Below, one piece after another: positions 41,076 to 49,415 of a DNA stretch of 64,000 bases; positions within the stretch are counted from its first letter, which is position 1, and each line of letters starts with the position of its first letter. Source of the stretch: Noviherbaspirillum sedimenti. GTDB lineage: Bacteria > Pseudomonadota > Gammaproteobacteria > Burkholderiales > Burkholderiaceae_D. The DNA lies in NCBI RefSeq assembly GCF_003590835.1, contig NZ_QYUQ01000002.1, forward strand, positions 3,286,001 to 3,350,000, read 5' to 3'. Position numbers and translations under genes: made by a program. The notes beneath the pieces were generated by a model, which was not told the origin of the DNA, made no database searches, and saw only the letters and a list, made by a program, of their open reading frames with translations.

Positions 41076-41924
41076 GTGACTTCCACACTTCCTGTCAATG
41101 CATTGCTACGCGGCTTGCAGCTTTTGGAAACGGTCAATACCTATGGACCTGCGGGTCTTGCCAAAATTCAACGGCTAACCGGCTTGCCAAAAGCGACCGT
41201 GCTGAGACAATTGGAAACCTTACGGCAAGCGGGATACATTGCATTCGATCCCCCTACGCAAACGTATCAGGTCGACTTGCGGGCATTGGCACTAACAAAC
41301 AACTTTTCCTATGAAAAGCAGTTCGTCAATCTGGCGGCGCCAGTCATGAACCGTTTGCGTCAAAAGCTGGGATGGCCATCCGACCTGGCAGTTTTTCAGC
41401 ACGACAAAATGGTCATCGTGGACACCAATCGACAGCCCGGCATGCTTTCAACCAATCGCAGTATCGGATCAAGGATTCCCATCATGGCATCTGCTACCGG
41501 CCGCGCTTATCTTGCCAATATCGACGTTGAGCGACGCGAAACCTTGTTGAAAATTCTTCAGGCTTCGGACGACCCCTATGAAGCCCTGGCGAAGAACAAA
41601 GCGGCAACCAAAAAGATCATTGAGCAAACGCGCAGCCAGGGCTATGCAATTTCGGACCAGGAATTCTTGCCCACCAATCGAGGCGCCGCTGTCGCCGTAG
41701 TCTGGAACCACGAAGTGGCATGCGTGATCAACCTGATTGCGCTCGCTTCCCTGGTTACTGTCGAAGATGTTCATAAACGTTACGTGCCAATGCTATTGGA
41801 AGCCAGGGATGAGATGGAAGAAGCCCTCTGCAACCTGGGGATGAGCAAGGCGAGTACGCGCGAAGCGCCAAAGCCACGCGCCTATGGCGCCAGAAAGCGT
41901 GCCGCGAAAGGAGACCTGGAGTGA
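41076..41924 (+). CDS. IclR family transcriptional regulator
   Basis: This is a 282-aa regulator starting at GTG 41076. The winged HTH occupies residues ~8-65 (RGLQLLETVNTYGPAGLAKI, LTGLPKATVLRQLETL), and the IclR effector domain ~80-255 (RLRQKLGWPSDLAVF, ATGRAYLAN, GYAISDQEF). It sits inside the catabolic gene run on the same strand and overlaps the following GST gene by 4 bp. It is therefore the obvious candidate for pathway-specific control. IclR proteins act as repressor or activator upon binding an aromatic or organic-acid inducer. The operator is not identified. Confidence 0.9.
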   Translation: MTSTLPVNALLRGLQLLETVNTYGPAGLAKIQRLTGLPKATVLRQLETLRQAGYIAFDPPTQTYQVDLRALALTNNFSYEKQFVNLAAPVMNRLRQKLGWPSDLAVFQHDKMVIVDTNRQPGMLSTNRSIGSRIPIMASATGRAYLANIDVERRETLLKILQASDDPYEALAKNKAATKKIIEQTRSQGYAISDQEFLPTNRGAAVAVVWNHEVACVINLIALASLVTVEDVHKRYVPMLLEARDEMEEALCNLGMSKASTREAPKPRAYGARKRAAKGDLE

Positions 41925-42541
41925 AACTGTTCCACTCACCCGCCTCGCCGTATGTTCGCAAGGTCATGGTGTTAGCCTGCGAGATCGGCCTGGAAAGCCG
42001 GATTGAACGCGTGCGCGCTGTGGTGAGCCCGGTCAAGCGTGACAAGCTGGTCGTCGCTCACAATCCCACCGGACACGTTCCGACACTGCTGCTCGACGAC
42101 GGCGAAGTTTTGTTCGATAGCCGGGTCATTTGCGAGTACCTCGACACGTTGCACGACGGACTGCCATTGCATCCCAGGGAAGCAATGGCACGGGCCAAAA
42201 CGCAGTGCCTGCATGCCCTGGCAGACGGGATTCTCGACGCGGCCGTTCTGGTGCGCTTTGAACTGGCTTTGCGTCCGGCAGAACTTCGCTGGCCTGACTG
42301 GGTGGATGGCCAGTGGGCCAAGGTTTTGTCCAGCCTGAATGTGTTGGAATCCCGCTGGCGGCCGCACCTGGCTGATCGGCTGGACATGGGCGTCATCGCG
42401 ACGGCATGTGCGTTGGGGTATCTGGATTTCCGCTTTCCCGACCGCCCCTGGCGCGTCGACTATCCGCATTTGGCCGCATGGTACGAAGTATTCGCACAGC
42501 GCGATTCCATGCAAAAAACATGGCCGGCTCCCGTCGTTTGA
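41921..42541 (+). CDS. Glutathione S-transferase-like protein
   Basis: This is a 206-aa two-domain GST. The thioredoxin-like N-domain has SPASPYVRKVMVLACEIGL (Ser near residue 7 as likely active residue), the cis-Pro in NPTGHVPTLLLDDGE and the glutathione gamma-glutamyl site in DSRVICEYLD. An all-helical C-domain follows. It resembles the YibF-like group. The GTG start overlaps the IclR stop by 4 bp (GTGA). In a catabolic setting it might remove a reactive intermediate or act as an isomerase; sequence does not say which. Confidence 0.87.
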   Translation: MKLFHSPASPYVRKVMVLACEIGLESRIERVRAVVSPVKRDKLVVAHNPTGHVPTLLLDDGEVLFDSRVICEYLDTLHDGLPLHPREAMARAKTQCLHALADGILDAAVLVRFELALRPAELRWPDWVDGQWAKVLSSLNVLESRWRPHLADRLDMGVIATACALGYLDFRFPDRPWRVDYPHLAAWYEVFAQRDSMQKTWPAPVV

Positions 42542-42577
42542 GCTGCCAATATCAATTATTCCTTTTTGGAGACCGAT

Positions 42578-43312
42578 ATGAATAACGAATTTAAAGACAA
42601 TGTTGTCGTGATTACGGGTGGCGGCGCGGGGATCGGCAAAGCCACCGCCGAGTTGTTTCTCGGTTTCGGCGCCAAAGTCGTCGTCTTCGATTTGAATGTC
42701 GAGAACGCCCCGGCTGGCGCCGATGCTTATGTCGCGAATGTCACGGATGACGAAGCGGTTGCGACAGCTATCGGCAAAGTGGCGAAGAAGTACGGAAAAA
42801 TCGACACTCTGGTGAACAATGCGGGAGTGAGTTTCTACGGGACGGTGGAAACCGGCAGTCTCGCCGATTGGGAACGCATCATCGATATCAATGTTCTTGG
42901 GTTGGTCCGGGTAACACGTGCGGCGTTGCCCCATTTGCGCCGCAGCGCACACGGCGCCATTATCAATATCGCTTCGTGCCTGGCACAGACGGGCATGGCG
43001 AATCGTGCCTTGTATTCCGCAACGAAAGGCGCGGTCGAAGCGCTTTCCCGTGCGATGGCGGCCGATCTGGTCAAGGAAGGCATACGCGTGAACTGCGTCA
43101 ATCCGGGAACGGTTGACACGGAATTTGTTCAGGGGCTGGCTGCCATAGCCGGGCGCGACACGAAAGAGTTTGCGGCGCGGCAGGCCACTGGCCATATGGT
43201 CAGCCCGGAAGAGATTGCACATGCGATCGCTTATCTGGCGCGACCTGGCGCTCGCTCGACAGTCGGTTCGGTACTGACGGTAGAGTCAGGCTTCGGCAGT
43301 CTGCGCTTTTAA
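42578..43312 (+). CDS. Short-chain dehydrogenase/reductase
   Basis: This is a 244-aa classical SDR. The cofactor loop is [10 protein letters not shown], and NNAG lies in [12 protein letters not shown]. The catalytic Ser-Tyr-Lys is in [10 protein letters not shown] and [16 protein letters not shown] 42578 with the TTTGGAGA site is preferred over a TTG at 42566. Asp at the end of beta-strand 2 ([10 protein letters not shown]) predicts NAD(H) preference. It would oxidise an alcohol, or reduce a ketone, of the pathway. The MaoC gene begins at or just after its stop codon. Confidence 0.9.
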   Translation: MNNEFKDNVVVITGGGAGIGKATAELFLGFGAKVVVFDLNVENAPAGADAYVANVTDDEAVATAIGKVAKKYGKIDTLVNNAGVSFYGTVETGSLADWERIIDINVLGLVRVTRAALPHLRRSAHGAIINIASCLAQTGMANRALYSATKGAVEALSRAMAADLVKEGIRVNCVNPGTVDTEFVQGLAAIAGRDTKEFAARQATGHMVSPEEIAHAIAYLARPGARSTVGSVLTVESGFGSLRF

Positions 43313-43344
43313 TGCAGATAGAAATTTCAAGAAAAGAGTGCGCG

Positions 43345-43794
43345 ATGGCGGGACTTTATTTTGAAGAATTTCGTGTGGGGCAGGTCTTCGACCACCCTTG
43401 GGGGCGCACCATTACAGAGTCGGACAATACGCTGTTTTCTTGTCTGACGCTCAATGTGCAACCCTTGCATATAGATGCCGAATTTGCCGCAACGAGCGAA
43501 TTCGGCAAACCGCTGGTCAACAGTATTTTTACGCTGGGATTGATGATCGGCATCTCGGTCAATGACACGACCGTTGGAACTACCGTCGCCAACCTTGGCA
43601 TGACCGATGTGCGTTTCCCGAAGCCGGTATTTCACGGAGATACTGTTCGTGTCCGCACAACGGTCAAATCTATTCGAGAGAGCAAGTCACGTCCCAATGC
43701 CGGCATCGTTGAGTTTGAACATCAGGCGACCAATCAGCGCAAGGAAGTCGTGGCGATCTGCTCGCGACAGGCGCTGATGCGCAAGCGCGCCTAA
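43345..43794 (+). CDS. MaoC-like enoyl-CoA hydratase with Asn in place of the catalytic Asp
   Basis: This is a 149-aa hot-dog-fold protein starting [20 protein letters not shown]. The hydratase motif reads [15 protein letters not shown], with Asn where R-specific hydratases have Asp, five residues before the catalytic His. A similar Asn-type motif is recalled from MaoC proteins paired with CitE-like lyases, such as mesaconyl-CoA hydratases. An alternative ATG at 43312 overlaps the SDR stop codon and would add 11 residues. The enzyme would hydrate an unsaturated acyl-CoA formed by the CoA-transferase. The CitE-like gene follows 15 bp later. Confidence 0.85.
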   Translation: MAGLYFEEFRVGQVFDHPWGRTITESDNTLFSCLTLNVQPLHIDAEFAATSEFGKPLVNSIFTLGLMIGISVNDTTVGTTVANLGMTDVRFPKPVFHGDTVRVRTTVKSIRESKSRPNAGIVEFEHQATNQRKEVVAICSRQALMRKRA

Positions 43795-43809
43795 GAAGCG
43801 TCAGACAAC

Positions 43810-44715
43810 ATGAGCCAGTCAAAACAGCAAGCCCGTTCCTATCTGTTCGTGCCCGCGAACCGGCCCGATCGGTTCGACAAAGCAGAAGCAAGCGGGGCGG
43901 ATGCCCTGATCCTGGACCTGGAGGATAGCGTGCCAGCCGCCGAAAAGCAGTTTGCGCGCGATGCTGTGGTCCAGTGGCAGCAGAAGGCGTCACAAAGGCC
44001 GTTGGAAATCTGGATACGCATCAACCCACTGGCCAACGCCGGGATATCAGCGGACCTCGATGCCGTCATGCAGGCCAGGCCGACCGGGGTTGTGCTTCCG
44101 AAATGCGAAGGGGTAGCCGATGTTGAGACGCTAAACCAGTTGTTGGGTAAGTATGAGCAAATACATGGCCTGCCGGACCAAGGGATTGCAGTCATGGCCA
44201 TTGCCACGGAAACGCCGCGCGCGCTCCAAAGGTTACATACGTTCGACCAGCCCATGCCGCGACTTCGCGGCATGTTGTGGGGCGCCGAAGATCTGGCTGC
44301 GGCGCTTGGCTTGCGTAGTCTGCGCGACCAGGCCGGCAATTACCTGTCGCCGGCCCTTGGCGCGCGCGACCGATTGTTGGTGGCCTGCCATGCGTGTCAT
44401 GTCGCCGCCATCGATGCCGTCTATACGGGATTGAACGACCCTGCCGGACTTGCGAATGAAATACGGCTGCATGCGGCAATTGGATTTACCGCAAAGGCCG
44501 CCATACATCCGAACCAGATCGAAGTAATCCATCAAGGATTGCAGCCTTCCGCCGATGATGTGGCTTGGGCCAAGGAAGTCATTGATGCGCTTCGAGACGG
44601 TGAGATTGCGGCGGGCAAGGTCAGAGGCGCAATGGTGGACCAGCCGCATTTGAACGCAGCTCGCCGGATACTGTCCATTGCTCAACGCAGCCAGCCGCCG
44701 CCGAGCGCCTTGTAA
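43810..44715 (+). CDS. CitE-like CoA ester lyase (HpcH/HpaI aldolase family)
   Basis: This is a 301-aa TIM-barrel lyase. The opening SYLFVPANRPDRFDKAEASG and LILDLEDSVPAAEK place it with CitE/malyl-CoA/citramalyl-CoA lyases. IATETPRALQRL and LWGAEDLAAALG contain the Mg2+-binding Glu and Asp, and the C-terminal KAAIHPNQIEVIHQG is typical of the stand-alone type. It would split a hydroxyacyl-CoA into two units, for example acetyl-CoA plus pyruvate or glyoxylate. It is the last gene of the cluster, and its 3' end overlaps the convergent efflux gene by 34 bp. Confidence 0.89.
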   Translation: MSQSKQQARSYLFVPANRPDRFDKAEASGADALILDLEDSVPAAEKQFARDAVVQWQQKASQRPLEIWIRINPLANAGISADLDAVMQARPTGVVLPKCEGVADVETLNQLLGKYEQIHGLPDQGIAVMAIATETPRALQRLHTFDQPMPRLRGMLWGAEDLAAALGLRSLRDQAGNYLSPALGARDRLLVACHACHVAAIDAVYTGLNDPAGLANEIRLHAAIGFTAKAAIHPNQIEVIHQGLQPSADDVAWAKEVIDALRDGEIAAGKVRGAMVDQPHLNAARRILSIAQRSQPPPSAL

Positions 44716-46052
44716 AGCGCGATGGTCGCAGTGAAGCGGGCCAGATCAGCCTGGACACGGCTGTCTTCCGCCAGGAGTTGCGTGCGCTGGCTATCGAGCA
44801 GCGTCAGCAGGTCTTGTGCGCCAGCCTGGTACTTGACGTTGGCGATGCGAAACGCTTCCTGGGCTTCGCGCGCGGATTGCGTCAATAACTGTTGCCGCGA
44901 CTGCGTGGTTGCCACCGAGCCTAAGCTGTCCTGCACTTCCTTCAGGCTGACCAACACGCTTTGCAGGTATTGCGCGACCAATTCTTCCTGCTGCGCCTGC
45001 GACAGCGCTACCTGCCCGCGCAGGCGGCCGCCGTCGAACAGCGACTGGGTCAGCGACGCCACCAGTGAGCCGAGCGTGCTGGAGCCGGAGGTCAGGATGC
45101 CGCCGGCGACTGCCGTCGCCGACAGCCGGATATTCGGATACAGCGCGGCGCGGGCAGTGGCGATATCGGCGTTGGCCGCCACCAGTTGCGCTTCGGCGCG
45201 CTTGATGTCGGGGCGGCGCTGCAGCAAGGATGCCGGCTGGTACGCTGCCACTGCAGGCACTTGCATGCCGGCCAGCGTGGCTCCTTGCACCGCGAAGCCT
45301 TGCGGCGCCTGGCCAAGTAACACCGCCAGCGCGGTTTGCGTGGTGCGCAAGTCCTGTTCCAGCTGCGGAATCTGCGCTTCGATATTCAGTACGGCAGTGC
45401 GCTGCTGCGACACTTCCAGTCCGGTCGTGGCGCCCTTGTTGTAGCGCACCTCCACCAGTGAGAGGACATTGCGCGCCGCCTCCAGATTTTTGCGGGCAAT
45501 CGCCAGGCGGTCTTTCAGCGCCAGCGCCTGGAAATAGTTCGAGGCCACATCCGCCTGCAATACCAGCGCGACCGCATCGCGGTCATAGGCACTGGAATCG
45601 ACCCGCGCATTGGCTGCCTGCACCTCGGCAGCCTTGCCGCCCCATAGATCCAGTTCGTAGGAAACCGTCACGCCCAATTGCGATTGCTCGCTGGCGCCGG
45701 TCTGGTTGCTGTGGCTGCGCGTCGCGCTGCTCGACAGATCGGCGGCAGGCAGCCGCCCCGCTGCTGTGATGCCCGCCGATGCGCGCGCCTGGCGGATGCG
45801 GCTCACCGCAGCAGCCAGATCGTGGTTGGCCGCCAGTGCCTGGGCCATCAGCTGATCGAGTTCGGCATTGCCAAACTGCTTCCACCAGTCCGTCGTCACG
45901 GCCGCCGCGCTGGCTGTGTTTGCCTTCGCTGTGCCTTCCCACTGGGCCGGCATGGCTACATCCGGCCGCTGGTAGGGCGTGCCGATGGCGCAGCCTGTCA
46001 GCACGGAGGCCAGCACGAGGCCAATGACAGAGGATTTCAACAGTGGTTTCAT
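44682..46052 (-). CDS. Outer-membrane efflux lipoprotein, NodT/OprM family
   Basis: This is a 456-aa outer-membrane factor with a lipoprotein signal (lipobox LTGC, Cys at about 21). Two repeats of the TolC-like coiled-coil/beta structure follow (LMAQALAANHDLAAAVSRIR, SYELDLWGGKAAEVQAANAR; LLQRRPDIKRAEAQLVAANA, LTQSLFDGGRLRGQVALSQA). It would form the exit duct for the MacAB pump encoded just upstream. ATG 46052 lies 11 bp after the macB stop. The frame extends upstream but inside macB. The 3' end overlaps the CitE-like gene tail-to-tail. Confidence 0.92.
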   Translation of the reverse strand: MKPLLKSSVIGLVLASVLTGCAIGTPYQRPDVAMPAQWEGTAKANTASAAAVTTDWWKQFGNAELDQLMAQALAANHDLAAAVSRIRQARASAGITAAGRLPAADLSSSATRSHSNQTGASEQSQLGVTVSYELDLWGGKAAEVQAANARVDSSAYDRDAVALVLQADVASNYFQALALKDRLAIARKNLEAARNVLSLVEVRYNKGATTGLEVSQQRTAVLNIEAQIPQLEQDLRTTQTALAVLLGQAPQGFAVQGATLAGMQVPAVAAYQPASLLQRRPDIKRAEAQLVAANADIATARAALYPNIRLSATAVAGGILTSGSSTLGSLVASLTQSLFDGGRLRGQVALSQAQQEELVAQYLQSVLVSLKEVQDSLGSVATTQSRQQLLTQSAREAQEAFRIANVKYQAGAQDLLTLLDSQRTQLLAEDSRVQADLARFTATIALYKALGGGWLR

Positions 46053-46063
46053 GGTGTGCTTCC

Positions 46064-48004
46064 TTATTCCGAAGAGAGTGCGACGACCGGGTCCAGATTG
46101 GCCGCCTTGCGCGCCGGCAGATAACCAAACAGCAAGCCCGTGGCGAATGCCGAGAAAAATGCCAGGATCGCCGGCATCGCGGTAAACGCCACCTTCATGC
46201 CGAGCGCTTCGGCCAGCCAGCCCGATGCAAAGCCGAGCGCCACGCCGATCAGGCCGCCAATGCCGCACACGACCAGCGCCTCGGTATTGAATTGCAAGAG
46301 GATGTTGGCGGCGCGCGCGCCGGTGGCCATGCGCACGCCGATTTCCCGGGTGCGTTCGGTGACGGTCACCAGCATGATGTTCATCACGCCGATGCCGCCG
46401 ACCAGCAGCGAAATGGCGGCGACGGAGGCCAGCAGCACGGTCAGGGCGTTTTGCGTTTCGGTGGCGGCTTCCATCAGCGAGGAGGTGCTGCGCACCTGGA
46501 AGTCTTCCTTGCCATGGCGCTGCAGCAAGAGGCTTTCGATGGCCGCCTGGGTCGCTTCGACCTGTTCGCCGTTGTCCACCTTGATGCGGATGGTGTTCAG
46601 GTATTGCTTGCCGAAGAGACGCATGTAGCCGGTCGACAGCGGCACCAGCGCGGTATTGTCCATGTCGGAGCCGAAGGCGCTGGCGCCTTTGCCGGCCAGT
46701 ACGCCCACCACTTCAAACGGCACGCTTTTCACCAGCACGTAGCGCCCGACCGGATCTTCGCCGTCCGGGAACAGGCTTTTCGCCACCGTCTGGCCAATCA
46801 CGATGACCGGCGCATACCCCTGCACATCGGCTTGGGTGATGAAGCTGCCGGAAGCCATGGTCCAGTTTTGTGTGGCGGCATAATCCGGCCACACACCGTT
46901 GATGGTGGTCTGGAAGTCGAGGCTGCCATAGCGTACCGTCGCACGTGTGCTGCGCTCGGGCGAAACCGCGCTCACGTTCGGCATCTCTTTCAAGGCGTCG
47001 GCATCGGCCGTCACCAGCGTGGCGATATCGCCGCTGGGGCGGGTGCCAGGTGCGCCGGGCGAGACCAGCAACAGGTTGCTGCCCATCGATTCGATACGCT
47101 GGATGACATCCTGCTTGCTGCCATTGCCGATGGCCAGCATGGCGACCACGGCCGCCACGCCAATCACCACGCCAAGCAGGGTCAGCGCGCTGCGGAACAG
47201 GTTGCCGCGCAGCGAACGCAGCGCCATCTTGACGGCTTCGCCAAGGTCCGGCAGCCACGACGCATTGGCACTGGCCTGGCGCTGGATCCTCTGGTGGCCC
47301 GCTGCGGCGGGCACAACACCGGTATCGCTGACGATGCGGCCGTCGGCAATATTGATGACGCGCTGGGCGTTTTCGGCAATCGTCGGATCGTGGGTGATCA
47401 GGATGATCGTGTGGCCATCCGCATGCAATTGCTTCAATAGCCGCAAGACTTCTTCGCCGCTCTTGCTGTCCAATGCGCCGGTCGGCTCGTCGGCCAGGAT
47501 GATTTCGGCGCCATTCATCAGGGCGCGGGCAATCGATACCCGCTGCTGCTGGCCGCCGGACAATTCGGTCGGCCGATGCTGCACCCGCTCGCCGAGGCCA
47601 AGCTTTTCCAGCAGCGCATGCGCGCGTTCGATGCGCTCGCGCTTGCCGCTGCCGGCATAGATCGCCGGCAGCTCGACATTTTCCGCAGCGGTGACGGAGG
47701 GCAGCAGGTTGTAGCGCTGGAATACAAAGCCGAATGTGTCGCGCCGTAACGAAGCAAGCTCATCCTTCGACAAGGTGGTGACATCGCGGCCCTCGACGTG
47801 ATAGCTGCCGCTGCTTGGCCGGTCCAGGCAGCCGATGATATTCATCAGGCTGGATTTTCCCGAGCCGGACTGCCCCATGATGGCGACGAATTCGCCCGGA
47901 TGGATTTTCAGCGACACGCCGTCCAGCGCGCGCACCACGGCGTCGCCGGTGGCGTAGGTGCGGGTGATGTCCTGCAAATCGAGTAATGGCTGGGGTGACG
48001 TCAT
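46064..48004 (-). CDS. macB: MacB-type ABC exporter (ATPase-permease fusion)
   Basis: This is a 646-aa protein. The N-terminal ABC ATPase has Walker A MGQSGSGKSS, signature LSGGQQQR, Walker B ILADEPTGALD and H-loop THD. TM1 follows near residue 270, then a large periplasmic domain and three more transmembrane helices near the C-terminus, ending in RKAANLDPVVALSSE. Trimeric pumps of MacA, MacB and an outer-membrane factor export macrolides, lipopeptides, toxins or heme-like compounds. ATG 48004 has a GAGGA site; the earlier start at 48019 would add five residues. It follows macA by 20 bp. Confidence 0.93.
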   Translation of the reverse strand: MTSPQPLLDLQDITRTYATGDAVVRALDGVSLKIHPGEFVAIMGQSGSGKSSLMNIIGCLDRPSSGSYHVEGRDVTTLSKDELASLRRDTFGFVFQRYNLLPSVTAAENVELPAIYAGSGKRERIERAHALLEKLGLGERVQHRPTELSGGQQQRVSIARALMNGAEIILADEPTGALDSKSGEEVLRLLKQLHADGHTIILITHDPTIAENAQRVINIADGRIVSDTGVVPAAAGHQRIQRQASANASWLPDLGEAVKMALRSLRGNLFRSALTLLGVVIGVAAVVAMLAIGNGSKQDVIQRIESMGSNLLLVSPGAPGTRPSGDIATLVTADADALKEMPNVSAVSPERSTRATVRYGSLDFQTTINGVWPDYAATQNWTMASGSFITQADVQGYAPVIVIGQTVAKSLFPDGEDPVGRYVLVKSVPFEVVGVLAGKGASAFGSDMDNTALVPLSTGYMRLFGKQYLNTIRIKVDNGEQVEATQAAIESLLLQRHGKEDFQVRSTSSLMEAATETQNALTVLLASVAAISLLVGGIGVMNIMLVTVTERTREIGVRMATGARAANILLQFNTEALVVCGIGGLIGVALGFASGWLAEALGMKVAFTAMPAILAFFSAFATGLLFGYLPARKAANLDPVVALSSE

Positions 48005-48024
48005 GATGTCCTCGCGCATTCTGC

Positions 48025-49245
48025 TTATAGTCTTGGGCCCATGGCGCGCGCGCCCTGGCGGCCGCCGGTGTTGCCGGCATTGCGGCCGGCGCCAGCCTGG
48101 GCCGGGCTGGCTTGCGCCACTACTACCTTGTCGCCGGCATTCAGGCCGGAGAGGACTGCCGCGGTGGTGCGGTTGGTGACGCCGACCTTGACCGTGCGCT
48201 CGGCGACGCCGTCCGCCATGGCCACGCGCGCGCGGTACAGTGACGGGTCTTTGCCGCGCGCCGGCTGCAAGGCGGCCAGCGGCACCAGCAGCGCATCGCG
48301 GGCTTCGTCCAGCACAAAGAAAACCTGCACGGTCATGTCGGTCATCAATGCCTGCTGGCGGTTGTCGACATCGACCAGCACGTTGTACAGCACCACGTCG
48401 TTGACGGTTTCCGGCGTCGGCATCACCTGGCGCACCGTGCCCTTCCAGCGCCGCTCCGCATTACCCAGGGTGGTGAAGTAAGCGGGCGCGCCAGCCTTTA
48501 CCTTGGTGATGTCAGCTTCGGCGACCTGCGCCCACACGGTCATGGTGTCCAGGTTGGCCACGCGCACGATCACCGGCGCGGCTTGATTGGCATTGACCGT
48601 CTGGCCTTGCAGCGTGGTTTGCGACACCACGGTGCCGGCCATCGGCGCATAGATCTTGGTGTAGCCGAGATTGGCAGTATCGCCGTCCAGCGTGGCTTGC
48701 GCCGCCTTGATCTGGGCCTGGGTTGCGGCAACTTTGGCCTTGGCGACCTGCAGCGCCGACTGGTTGGCCTCCACAGTTTCCTGGCTGATTGCGCGCTCCT
48801 TGAGCAAATCCCGGTTGCGGTCGAATTGCAATTGCGCCAGGCTGGCCTCGGCTTGCTGCTGTACCAGCTGCGCGCGCAGGTTTTCGAGATTGGCGCGGCC
48901 GGTGCGGATCTTGGTTTCGTACACGGTCGCATCGACTTCAGCGATCAGGTCGCCCTTGTTGACGCGGTCGCCGATGGCGACTTGCACTTTTTTTAATTGC
49001 CCGGAAACCTGGGTGCCGACATCGACATAGTCTTTGGGCTTCAGCTTGCCCAGGGAGGTGACCGTCTTTTCAATATCACCTTGCGTGACCGTCACGGTGT
49101 TGAGCGGCGCCGCATTCTTCTTGGCGAAATAGCTGCTGGCGGCGACACCGCAGCCGAACATGGCGAATACGACCACACCGACGACAATGAGCTTGCGCGA
49201 GCGCAGCAGGCCGGCAACAGGAGCAAAAGTTGTTTTCTTGGACAT
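48025..49245 (-). CDS. macA: MacA-type periplasmic adaptor (membrane fusion protein)
   Basis: This is a 406-aa HlyD/RND-type adaptor. The N-terminal anchor lies at about residues 17-37, followed by lipoyl/barrel halves (VTSLGKLKPKDYVDVGTQVSGQLKKV) and an alpha-helical hairpin (~100-175). The beta-barrel and membrane-proximal domains come next, and a Gly/Arg/Ala-rich tail ends the protein. It couples MacB to the outer-membrane factor. The gene is first in the macA-macB-OMF operon and divergent from the BaeS-like kinase gene, 170 bp apart, so both units probably share a regulatory region controlled by the adjacent two-component system. Confidence 0.92.
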   Translation of the reverse strand: MSKKTTFAPVAGLLRSRKLIVVGVVVFAMFGCGVAASSYFAKKNAAPLNTVTVTQGDIEKTVTSLGKLKPKDYVDVGTQVSGQLKKVQVAIGDRVNKGDLIAEVDATVYETKIRTGRANLENLRAQLVQQQAEASLAQLQFDRNRDLLKERAISQETVEANQSALQVAKAKVAATQAQIKAAQATLDGDTANLGYTKIYAPMAGTVVSQTTLQGQTVNANQAAPVIVRVANLDTMTVWAQVAEADITKVKAGAPAYFTTLGNAERRWKGTVRQVMPTPETVNDVVLYNVLVDVDNRQQALMTDMTVQVFFVLDEARDALLVPLAALQPARGKDPSLYRARVAMADGVAERTVKVGVTNRTTAAVLSGLNAGDKVVVAQASPAQAGAGRNAGNTGGRQGARAMGPRL

Positions 49246-49415
49246 CTGGAATTCCTTTCAAAAAGACGGTTCACGGCAGCGCGCCGCTCATCCGGCTTTT
49301 TCGATGTGTCCATCATGCCTGCCAAATGTGAAGAAAAATTGAAGATTGGAACGGCCCCGGTTTTGGCCGCAAGAGCGCCTCTATAATGGTGGCTCGATCT
49401 TTGCAAATAGAGTAA

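Noticed and set aside
46043..47440. A 465-codon plus-strand frame inside macB
   Set aside because: It is antisense to a well-recognised MacB with all ABC motifs; His/Gln/Gly-rich shadow composition.
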